DNA from: an uncultured Thermomonas sp.
Lineage (GTDB): Bacteria; Pseudomonadota; Gammaproteobacteria; Xanthomonadales; Xanthomonadaceae
Direction: 5' to 3'
Length of the DNA stretch: 11,107 nucleotides
Assembly (NCBI GenBank): GCA_946480065.1
Contig: CAMLJA010000039.1
Span: 1-11,107 of the forward strand
In this document: one piece after another, positions 1 through 7,047 of the stretch
Layout: the number at the start of each line of letters is the position of its first letter
How positions within the stretch are numbered: position 1 is the stretch's first letter
Made by a program: the position numbers and the translations under genes
Notes under the pieces: model-generated
The model's input: the letters and a program-made list of their open reading frames with translations, nothing else
Databases searched by the model: none
What the model was told of the DNA's origin: nothing

Positions 1-928
1 CTCGGCGGACGGCAACGCGACGGTGGACAACGCCGGCCTGATCGACGTCTATTCGAGTGGCGCGGCGGTGGGCGCGGAAGCGCTGTCCTTCTCCGGCGAT
101 GCCAGCGTCACCAACAGCGGCGACATCTCCGTCGGCAGCAGCGCGTTCCTGGGCGACTCGTCCTTCGGCATCGTGGCGTTCTCGTCCAACGGGAGCGCCA
201 GCGCCGACAACACCGGCGGCATCGACGTCTCCACCCTCTACATCGGCGCCGGCATCGACGCCGGTGGCCTGGCCGGCGCCACCGTCGACAACAGCGGCGA
301 CATCACGGTCGACGCCTGGCGGGCGTACGGCATCCGGGCCCAGTCCGGCAACGGCGACGTGGGCGTGGACAACAGCGGCTACATCTACGCCAGCTATGCG
401 TCCCCGTACGGCTACGACGGTACCGCGTTCGGCGTGCTGGCGACCAGCGGCGCGGGCGACGTAGACGTCGACAACAGCGGCATGATCGGCGCCATTGTGG
501 GCGGGCAGGCGGTGGGCGTGTTCGGCCGCTCCAGCGAAGGCGACGTCTCGATCGACAACAGCGGCATGATCGTTGCCGTCAGCGACTACAACGTCGCCGT
601 GGGAACCTTCGCCCGCGCCGACGCCGGTACCGCGTCGGTCAGCAACAGCTACGACGGCATGATCGCGGCGGTGGGCAAGTACGGCCAGGCCTATGGCGTG
701 CTGGCGCGCGGCGACTACGCCAGCGCCGACAACGCCGGCGGCATCCTGGCGTACGGCTTCTACTACGGCACCGGCATCGCAGCGAGCTCCTACAACGGCA
801 CCACGGTGACCAACAGCGGCAGCATCACGGCGTATGCGATGGGCGGTGCGACGGGCATCGAGGCGCAGTCGGTGTACGGCGACGTCAGCGTCGACAACTC
901 CGGCGACGTGACGGCGCGTGGCCAGTAC
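1..928 (+). repeat. Diverged upstream higher-order unit (3' half)
   Basis: Bases 1-37 match 1741-1777 almost exactly (offset 1740). The blocks that follow occur in the same order as in copy 1: IDVYS, ALSF, GVFxR, ARADAGTA, GTTVTNSGSITAY, GATGIEAQSVYGDVSVDNSGD. The offset has become 1749 by 929, a net 9-bp difference from in-frame indels. This is therefore an older copy of the same large unit, entering from outside the window, and the gene has more repeats upstream. Confidence 0.85.
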
Positions 929-3900
929 TTCGGCGCCCGCGGCATCATGGCGGTGAGCGGCGCCGGCGACGTGTCGGCGGACAACAGCGGCAGCGCGACG
1001 GCCTACAGCTACTACGGCGACGCGGTGGCGGTGACGGCCTACAGCACCGGCGATGGCCTGGCGAGCGTGGACAACAGCGGCAGCGCGACGGCGGTGTCGT
1101 ACGACGGCATGGCGATCGGCCTGTACGCGTACAGCGCGGGCGGCAACGCCAGCGTGGACAACAGCGGCGACGTGGTGGCGGTGTCGTACAACGGCCTGGC
1201 CGACGGCATCTTCGCCTCGGGCGCTGACGTGGACGTGTCGAGCACCGGCTCGATCACCGCGGTGAGCGTGTACGGCAACTGGGCGGCAGGCATCGAGGCG
1301 CAGGGCACCGGTACCACCACGGTCGACAACGGCGGCGACATCTACGCGGTGGCCGGCTACGGCCAGGCGACCGGCATCTACGCGACCGGCGCGGACGTGA
1401 CGGTGGGCAACACCGGCACGATCGAGGCGCAGGGCTACTACGCCACCGGCATCGAGGCGCGCTCGTACGGCGACGTGACGGTGACCAACGGCGGCGGGAT
1501 CGTGGCTGGCACCCCGTATTACTCGGCGGTGGCGACGGGCATCAACGCCTCGAGCAACGGCGCGGCCGCGATGGTGTCGGTGGTGAACAGCGGCGACATC
1601 TCGGCGCAGGGCTACTACGGCGGCACCGGCATCGCGGCCACGGCCACGGGCGAGGGCGGCACGGCGAGCGTGGGCAACACCGGCACGATCTACGCCTCGC
1701 AGTACAACAAGTACGGCTACGGCGCCTACGGCATCGTGGCCTCGGCGGACGGCGACGCGACGGTGGACAACGCCGGCGGGATCGACGTGTACTCGGGCGG
1801 GGTGGCCGGCGGCGCGGTGGCGCTGTCGTTCGCGGGCAACGCGGGCGTGACCAACTCGGGCGACATCACGGTGGAGAGCACGGCGGCGCTGTACTACGCG
1901 GCCAGCGGCATCGTGTCGTTCGCGGCGAACGGCGATGCGTCCGTCAACAACAGCGGCTCGGTGGACGTGACCGGCAAGTACTGGGCGACGGGCGTGGACG
2001 CGCGCGGCCTGGGCGACGTGGCGGTGGAGAACAGCGGGTCGGTGACCGCCAACGGCGACAAGTACGCGTTCGGCGTGTACGCGACGGCGGGCACGGGCGA
2101 CGTGAACGTGCACAACGCGGACGGCGGCGAGATCGGGTTCTACTCGTACCTGGGCCGCGGCTGGGGCGTGTTCGGTTACGCGACCCAGGGCGACGTGAAC
2201 GTCGACAACGAGGGCCTGATCGAGGGCTACGCTTACGGCCAGACGGCGGGCGTGTTCGGGGTGGCCGGCGCGGGCGACGTGAACGTCGACAACAGCGGCG
2301 GGATCTCGGTGGTCAGCGGCGGCGACACGGCGCTGGGCGTGTTCGCCCGGGCGGACGCGGGCACGGCGAACGTGAACAACTCGGGCGACATCACGGCGTC
2401 GGACTTCACGTACAGCGGCTACTACACCGGCTTCTCGGCGTACGGCGTGTTCGCGCGCGGCACCTACGCGCAGGTGGACAACAGCGGCACCATCCTGGCC
2501 GACGGCCTGTACTACGGCACCGGCGTGCTGGCGACCTCGCTGGACGGCACCACCGTCACCAACAGCGGCAGCATCACGGCGTATGCGGTGGGCGGTGCGA
2601 CGGGCATCGAGGCGCAGTCGGTGTACGGCGACGTGTCGGTGGACAACTCGGGCGACGTGCTGGCGGTGGGCGAGGTGTTCGGCGCCCGCGGCATCATGGC
2701 GGTGAGCGGCGCCGGCGACGTGTCGGCGGACAACAGCGGCAGCGCGACGGCCTACAGCTACTACGGCGACGCGGTGGCGGTGACGGCCTACAGCACCGGC
2801 GATGGCCTGGCGAGCGTGGACAACAGCGGCAGCGCGACGGCGGTGTCGTACGACGGCATGGCGATCGGCCTGTACGCGTACAGCGCGGGCGGCAACGCCA
2901 GCGTGGACAACAGCGGCGACGTGGTGGCGGTGTCGTACAACGGCCTGGCCGACGGCATCTTCGCCTCGGGCGCTGACGTGGACGTGTCGAGCACCGGCTC
3001 GATCACCGCGGTGAGCGTGTACGGCAACTGGGCGGCAGGCATCGAGGCGCAGGGCACCGGTACCACCACGGTCGACAACGGCGGCGACATCTACGCGGTG
3101 GCCGGCTACGGCCAGGCGACCGGCATCTACGCGACCGGCGCGGACGTGACGGTGGGCAACACCGGCACGATCGAGGCGCAGGGCTACTACGCCACCGGCA
3201 TCGAGGCGCGCTCGTACGGCGACGTGACGGTGACCAACGGCGGCGGGATCGTGGCTGGCACCCCGTATTACTCGGCGGTGGCGACGGGCATCAACGCCTC
3301 GAGCAACGGCGCGGCCGCGATGGTGTCGGTGGTGAACAGCGGCGACATCTCGGCGCAGGGCTACTACGGCGGCACCGGCATCGCGGCCACGGCCACGGGC
3401 GAGGGCGGCACGGCGAGCGTGGGCAACACCGGCACGATCTACGCCTCGCAGTACAACAAGTACGGCTACGGCGCCTACGGCATCGTGGCCTCGGCGGACG
3501 GCGACGCGACGGTGGACAACGCCGGCGGGATCGACGTGTACTCGGGCGGGGTGGCCGGCGGCGCGGTGGCGCTGTCGTTCGCGGGCAACGCGGGCGTGAC
3601 CAACTCGGGCGACATCACGGTGGAGAGCACGGCGGCGCTGTACTACGCGGCCAGCGGCATCGTGTCGTTCGCGGCGAACGGCGATGCGTCCGTCAACAAC
3701 AGCGGCTCGGTGGACGTGACCGGCAAGTACTGGGCGACGGGCGTGGACGCGCGCGGCCTGGGCGACGTGGCGGTGGAGAACAGCGGGTCGGTGACCGCCA
3801 ACGGCGACAAGTACGCGTTCGGCGTGTACGCGACGGCGGGCACGGGCGACGTGAACGTGCACAACGCGGACGGCGGCGAGATCGGGTTCTACTCGTACCT

Positions 3901-6900
3901 GGGCCGCGGCTGGGGCGTGTTCGGTTACGCGACCCAGGGCGACGTGAACGTCGACAACGAGGGCCTGATCGAGGGCTACGCTTACGGCCAGACGGCGGGC
4001 GTGTTCGGGGTGGCCGGCGCGGGCGACGTGAACGTCGACAACAGCGGCGGGATCTCGGTGGTCAGCGGCGGCGACACGGCGCTGGGCGTGTTCGCCCGGG
4101 CGGACGCGGGCACGGCGAACGTGAACAACTCGGGCGACATCACGGCGTCGGACTTCACGTACAGCGGCTACTACACCGGCTTCTCGGCGTACGGCGTGTT
4201 CGCGCGCGGCACCTACGCGCAGGTGGACAACAGCGGCACCATCCTGGCCGACGGCCTGTACTACGGCACCGGCGTGCTGGCGACCTCGCTGGACGGCACC
4301 ACCGTCACCAACAGCGGCAGCATCACGGCATATGCGCACGGCGGCGGCATGGCCCCCACCATCGCAGCCCTCGACGCATACGGCCCCGTCGGCGCGATCG
4401 GCATCGACGCGCAGTCGGCGTACGGCGACGTCATGGTGGTCAACACCGGCGACGTGCTGGCGATGAGCCAGTACTCCAGCGCCCGCGGCATCAGCGCGGT
4501 CAGCGGCGCGGGCGACGTGGCGGTGGACAGCAGCGGCACCGTGAATGTCTCCAGCTACGGCGGTGACGCGGTGGGCGTGTACGCCCAGAGCTACGGCGGC
4601 GACGCCATGGCCGCCAACAGCGGCAGCGTGCTGGCGGAGGCCTACTACGGCGACGCGGTCGGCCTGCATGCGAGCGCCTACTACGGCGTCGCGCTGGCCG
4701 ACAACAGCGGCGGCATCGAGGCAACGTCCGCCAACGGGGCCGCCTACGGAGCCATGGCGATCGGTGCGTACGCGGGGGCCTACAACGACGGCGACATCAG
4801 CGTCGATGGCTTCTACGGGGCCGCCGGCGTGGCCGCCTATTCGCTGTACGGCTCGATGGCCGGCAACAGCGGCGACATCCAGGCGCACGCGCTAGGCACC
4901 GCCTACGGGGTGGCCGCCTTCTCGGTCGAAGGCGACGCCACCGCTGTCAACAGCGGCAGCGTGACCGCCACCGGCGACTACCTGGGCGCCATGGGCGTCA
5001 TGGCCCTCAGCGGCTATGGCGACGCCACGGCGGCCAACAGTGGCGAGGTGATGGCCTCCTCCAGTGAGGGCGCCGCGATCGGCCTCTATGCCCACAGCTA
5101 CATGGGCGCGGCCTCGGTGGCGAACTCGGGCGACGTGGCGGCCGAGTCGACCTACGGTAGCGCGGTGGGCCTGCTGGCCTATGCCTACGGCGACGTGACG
5201 GTCGAGAACGAAGGCGACGTGATGGCCACCGCCGGCGAGTACGGCATGGCGGTCGGCGTGGCGATGTCGTCCTGGTACGGCACCAGCACGCTGGACAACA
5301 GCGGCACCATCGGCTTCTCCGGCCCCTACGGCCTGGCGGTCATGGGCAGCGACGCCGTTGACACCATCGACAACAGCGGCACCATCACCGGCAACATCTC
5401 GCTGTATGGCGGCGACGACGTGGTGAACAACCTCGCCGGGGGCCACTTGGACCTGACCGGCTCGGTGCTGGATACCGGCATGGGCGACGATACGGTCACC
5501 AATGCGGCTGGCGCGTTCATCCACCTCGAGGACGGCCTGATCACCTTGGGCGATGCGGTCGAGGGCAATGCGTTCACCAACAGCGGCACCATCGACGTCC
5601 GCGGCGACAGCATGATCGACATGGGCGGTGGCGCGATGGCGCTGGTGCCTTCGCTGAACGCCCTGCCGTTCATCAACAACGGCGTGATCGATTTCGTCGA
5701 CGGCGCCCCGGACGACATGCTTACCGTCACCGGCGACATGGGCGGCAGCGGCGACCTGCACATCGACCTGAGCTTCCTGCACGGCATGGCCGACCAGCTG
5801 TACGTGGACGGCAGCATCGTGAGCGGCTCGGTGCAGACCGTGGACGTGGAGTTCACCGAGCTGCCGATCATCGGCAACGAGGCCCCGGTCGCGTTCGCCA
5901 CGGTGACCGGCAACTCCAGCGCCAGCAACTTCGTGGCGGGCGCGGTCACGGGCTTCTCGGACGGGAACTTCCTCTCGCTCGGGGTGAAGGTCGTCAGCGA
6001 CATCGACGCCTCCAATGCCTCCAGCGACGTCTTCTCCGTCGCCATCGACGTCCTGGGCCTCAACGACGTCGGTTCGCTCGCCGCCTCGATCTCGAGCGGT
6101 GCAGCCGGCTTCATGAACAGCCAGGTGGGCACGTTCCGCCAGCGGCTGGGTGTGAACCCTTACGGCGACCCGGGCAAGGTCCTGAGCGCTTTCCTGCGGG
6201 TCTACTCCGACGACGGCGACGTCAGCCAGGAGTACGAGGCCCTGAACTTCGGCGGCGCCGGCAGCTTCGACTTCAACCAGTCCAGCTGGGGCCGCGAGGT
6301 CGGGGTCAACGCCAACCTGTTCGGCAACTTCCATGCCGGCCTGGTGGTGGGCACCGCGGACAGCCGCCAGCGCCTGACCGGCGGCGCGACCGGCGAGAAC
6401 CGCATGGACGGCAATACCTGGGGCGCCTACGCGACCTGGTACGTGCCGGACGGCTTCTACGTCGACCTCACGGGCCGCTGGATGGCCGCCGACATCCGTT
6501 CGATCTCGTCGGTGGGAACCATCAATACCCGCGCGCACACCGCCGCGACCAGCCTGGAGGCCGGCTACCAGTGGAAGCTGGGCGGCCTGACCCTGGTGCC
6601 GCAGGTGCAGTACACGCGCACCGAGGTGCAGGATGTGCGCACCCTGCACGGCGACATCACCACCTTCTCGCCGGAGGGCGGCACCTTCACCCGGACCCGC
6701 CTGGGCCTGGAGGCCAACAAGGCGTTCGACGTGAACGGGGTCCGCTGGACGCCGTACGCCTCGCTGAGCGCGGTGCGCGAGTCCGACGGCGAGGCCACCT
6801 TCACCGTCGCCGACGCCTTCCACGGCCGCACCAGCATCGAAGGCACCAGCACGATGGCGGAAATCGGCCTGGGCGTGCAGAAGGGCGGTTTCGGCTTCAC

Positions 6901-6979
6901 CCTCGGCGCGAACTGGACCGACGGCGGCGCCCTGGACGGCTTCTTCGGCGGACAGGCGGTGGTGCGCTACTCCTGGTAA
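2..6979 (+). CDS. Giant type Va autotransporter (adhesin-like), 5'-truncated by the window edge
   Basis: The frame is open from base 2 to TAA at 6977-6979, giving 2325 visible residues. The GTG at 23 lies inside a repeat, because the preceding codons (S-A-D-G-N-A-T) match the repeat at 1741 onward. The true start and signal peptide are therefore upstream. Nucleotides 2-~5385 encode tandem ~29-residue repeats of the form GDVxVDNSGxIxAxS, then YxGxAxGIxAxS, as expected for a right-handed beta-helix passenger. Then come GGDD- and GDDTVTN-type turns (5405-5495), a non-repetitive stalk/linker, and a ~290-residue C-terminal barrel ending in RYSW, an aromatic-terminated BAM signal. I see no cysteine, as is common in passengers that cross the periplasm unfolded. 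The repeats are rich in Gly, Ala, Ser, Asp and Tyr and poor in Lys, so the surface should be acidic. By family knowledge the passenger is exposed outside the outer membrane. An adhesive or matrix role is inferred, and no ligand can be named. There is no visible passenger protease or lipase domain. Confidence 0.93.
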   Translation, partial: SADGNATVDNAGLIDVYSSGAAVGAEALSFSGDASVTNSGDISVGSSAFLGDSSFGIVAFSSNGSASADNTGGIDVSTLYIGAGIDAGGLAGATVDNSGDITVDAWRAYGIRAQSGNGDVGVDNSGYIYASYASPYGYDGTAFGVLATSGAGDVDVDNSGMIGAIVGGQAVGVFGRSSEGDVSIDNSGMIVAVSDYNVAVGTFARADAGTASVSNSYDGMIAAVGKYGQAYGVLARGDYASADNAGGILAYGFYYGTGIAASSYNGTTVTNSGSITAYAMGGATGIEAQSVYGDVSVDNSGDVTARGQYFGARGIMAVSGAGDVSADNSGSATAYSYYGDAVAVTAYSTGDGLASVDNSGSATAVSYDGMAIGLYAYSAGGNASVDNSGDVVAVSYNGLADGIFASGADVDVSSTGSITAVSVYGNWAAGIEAQGTGTTTVDNGGDIYAVAGYGQATGIYATGADVTVGNTGTIEAQGYYATGIEARSYGDVTVTNGGGIVAGTPYYSAVATGINASSNGAAAMVSVVNSGDISAQGYYGGTGIAATATGEGGTASVGNTGTIYASQYNKYGYGAYGIVASADGDATVDNAGGIDVYSGGVAGGAVALSFAGNAGVTNSGDITVESTAALYYAASGIVSFAANGDASVNNSGSVDVTGKYWATGVDARGLGDVAVENSGSVTANGDKYAFGVYATAGTGDVNVHNADGGEIGFYSYLGRGWGVFGYATQGDVNVDNEGLIEGYAYGQTAGVFGVAGAGDVNVDNSGGISVVSGGDTALGVFARADAGTANVNNSGDITASDFTYSGYYTGFSAYGVFARGTYAQVDNSGTILADGLYYGTGVLATSLDGTTVTNSGSITAYAVGGATGIEAQSVYGDVSVDNSGDVLAVGEVFGARGIMAVSGAGDVSADNSGSATAYSYYGDAVAVTAYSTGDGLASVDNSGSATAVSYDGMAIGLYAYSAGGNASVDNSGDVVAVSYNGLADGIFASGADVDVSSTGSITAVSVYGNWAAGIEAQGTGTTTVDNGGDIYAVAGYGQATGIYATGADVTVGNTGTIEAQGYYATGIEARSYGDVTVTNGGGIVAGTPYYSAVATGINASSNGAAAMVSVVNSGDISAQGYYGGTGIAATATGEGGTASVGNTGTIYASQYNKYGYGAYGIVASADGDATVDNAGGIDVYSGGVAGGAVALSFAGNAGVTNSGDITVESTAALYYAASGIVSFAANGDASVNNSGSVDVTGKYWATGVDARGLGDVAVENSGSVTANGDKYAFGVYATAGTGDVNVHNADGGEIGFYSYLGRGWGVFGYATQGDVNVDNEGLIEGYAYGQTAGVFGVAGAGDVNVDNSGGISVVSGGDTALGVFARADAGTANVNNSGDITASDFTYSGYYTGFSAYGVFARGTYAQVDNSGTILADGLYYGTGVLATSLDGTTVTNSGSITAYAHGGGMAPTIAALDAYGPVGAIGIDAQSAYGDVMVVNTGDVLAMSQYSSARGISAVSGAGDVAVDSSGTVNVSSYGGDAVGVYAQSYGGDAMAANSGSVLAEAYYGDAVGLHASAYYGVALADNSGGIEATSANGAAYGAMAIGAYAGAYNDGDISVDGFYGAAGVAAYSLYGSMAGNSGDIQAHALGTAYGVAAFSVEGDATAVNSGSVTATGDYLGAMGVMALSGYGDATAANSGEVMASSSEGAAIGLYAHSYMGAASVANSGDVAAESTYGSAVGLLAYAYGDVTVENEGDVMATAGEYGMAVGVAMSSWYGTSTLDNSGTIGFSGPYGLAVMGSDAVDTIDNSGTITGNISLYGGDDVVNNLAGGHLDLTGSVLDTGMGDDTVTNAAGAFIHLEDGLITLGDAVEGNAFTNSGTIDVRGDSMIDMGGGAMALVPSLNALPFINNGVIDFVDGAPDDMLTVTGDMGGSGDLHIDLSFLHGMADQLYVDGSIVSGSVQTVDVEFTELPIIGNEAPVAFATVTGNSSASNFVAGAVTGFSDGNFLSLGVKVVSDIDASNASSDVFSVAIDVLGLNDVGSLAASISSGAAGFMNSQVGTFRQRLGVNPYGDPGKVLSAFLRVYSDDGDVSQEYEALNFGGAGSFDFNQSSWGREVGVNANLFGNFHAGLVVGTADSRQRLTGGATGENRMDGNTWGAYATWYVPDGFYVDLTGRWMAADIRSISSVGTINTRAHTAATSLEAGYQWKLGGLTLVPQVQYTRTEVQDVRTLHGDITTFSPEGGTFTRTRLGLEANKAFDVNGVRWTPYASLSAVRESDGEATFTVADAFHGRTSIEGTSTMAEIGLGVQKGGFGFTLGANWTDGGALDGFFGGQAVVRYSW
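929..2580 (+). repeat. Higher-order repeat, copy 1 (1652 bp, period 1749 bp)
   Basis: This segment recurs at 2678-4329 with a constant offset of 1749 bases. Line-by-line comparison found no mismatch, including synonymous third positions and all three reading frames. The offset equals 583 codons, so gain or loss of a unit keeps the frame. Identity starts at the codon for F in FGARGIMAV and stops inside the codons for SITAY. Confidence 0.95.
2581..2677 (+). repeat. 97-bp non-identical junction between the two perfect copies
   Basis: This is the only part of the 1749-bp unit that is not identical on either flank. Its first 54 bases match 832-885 with one difference (839 A versus 2588 G). After that it diverges from the left counterpart, and its GDVLA-coding bases instead equal those at the right-hand counterpart near 4450. 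It therefore looks like a mosaic. Confidence 0.8.
2678..4329 (+). repeat. Higher-order repeat, copy 2 (1652 bp, identical to copy 1)
   Basis: This is the second copy of the segment at 929-2580. To its right the identity breaks abruptly at 4330 (gcatatgcg replaces gcgtatgcg, then AHGGGMAPT coding sequence follows). Real tandem duplication is the simplest reading. An assembly collapse or mis-join over a >1.6 kb exact repeat cannot be excluded from the sequence alone. Confidence 0.95.
4330..5384 (+). repeat. Diverged downstream higher-order unit(s), shortened
   Basis: The unit-head motif (FGARGIMAVSGAGD in the perfect copies) returns in altered form as SSARGISAVSGAGD at 4475 and LGAMGVMALSGYGD at 4982, only 507 bp apart. 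A 16-codon insertion (HGGGMAPTIAALDAYG region, 4339-4390) shifts the register by 48 bp relative to copies 1 and 2. The block order after each head resembles the start of the large unit. This suggests an old, partly deleted pair of units next to the stalk. Confidence 0.7.
6107..6976 (+). other. Autotransporter beta-barrel (translocator) domain
   Basis: The last ~290 codons of the giant gene match the autotransporter beta-barrel family (PF03797-like). A linker helix region (GFMNSQVGTFRQRLG, from 6107) leads into alternating aromatic/small amphipathic strands such as NTWGAYATWYVPDGFYVDL and LEAGYQWKLGGLTLVPQVQY. The final strand, GGQAVVRYSW, ends in an aromatic residue, the usual BAM-recognition feature. 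The length fits the normal ~270-300 residues of a 12-strand translocator. Its role is to insert into the outer membrane and support export of the repeat passenger. The domain boundary is approximate. Confidence 0.88.
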
Positions 6980-6992
6980 GCGTCATGATCGC

Positions 6993-7020
6993 GGTGGATC
7001 CGGTCCCGGCCGGATCCACC
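6993..7020. terminator. Perfect 11-bp hairpin after the autotransporter gene, no T-run
   Basis: The arms GGTGGATCCGG (6993-7003) and CCGGATCCACC (7010-7020) are perfectly complementary around a 6-nt TCCCGG loop. The structure starts 13 nt after the TAA and 28 nt before the next start codon. It is followed by CCCTAG rather than a T-run, so it is not a canonical intrinsic terminator. It could attenuate read-through, stabilise the 3' end of the very long mRNA, or act as an operator-like palindrome. No clear sigma-70 promoter is visible in the remaining spacer. Confidence 0.5.
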
Positions 7021-7047
7021 CCCTAGCAACCGCAGTCTGGAATCGAC

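Larger units (their letters stand above)
2..5384 (+). repeat. Array of ~60 tandem ~87-bp (29-residue) passenger repeats
   Basis: Reading the protein, a short motif recurs every 27-34 residues: N-(S/A/T)-G-x-(I/V)-x-A, preceded by G-D-(V/A)-x-V-(D/N) and followed by Y-x-G-x-A-x-G-(I/V)-x-A. Inside one 583-residue large unit I count 20 such blocks, a mean of about 29 residues. Spacing variation is concentrated in the loop between the S-x-Y and A-x-G-I parts (for example extra YNKYGYG or DFTYSGYY segments). This suggests that the rungs are conserved while surface loops vary. All length changes keep the frame open. Confidence 0.9.

Noticed and set aside
23..25. GTG as the start codon of the autotransporter
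   Set aside because: The open frame continues to the window edge, and the codons before it match the repeat at 1741 onward. No ribosome site or signal peptide follows.
929..4329. Insertion sequence or CRISPR explanation for the long repeat
   Set aside because: The repeat is wholly in frame with the passenger, has no transposase or terminal inverted repeats, and lacks short identical repeats with unique spacers.
5405..5495. RTX calcium-binding nonapeptide array (GGDD, GMGDD motifs)
   Set aside because: There are only two isolated glycine-aspartate turns, not consecutive GGxGxDxUx repeats. Such turns are common near the end of autotransporter passengers.
4892..6823. 643-codon open frame on the minus strand, antisense to the autotransporter barrel
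   Set aside because: It is a long stop-free frame opposite a GC-rich gene. It encodes low-complexity Ala/Gly/Val/His/Arg sequence with no family resemblance, and the + strand barrel is unmistakable.
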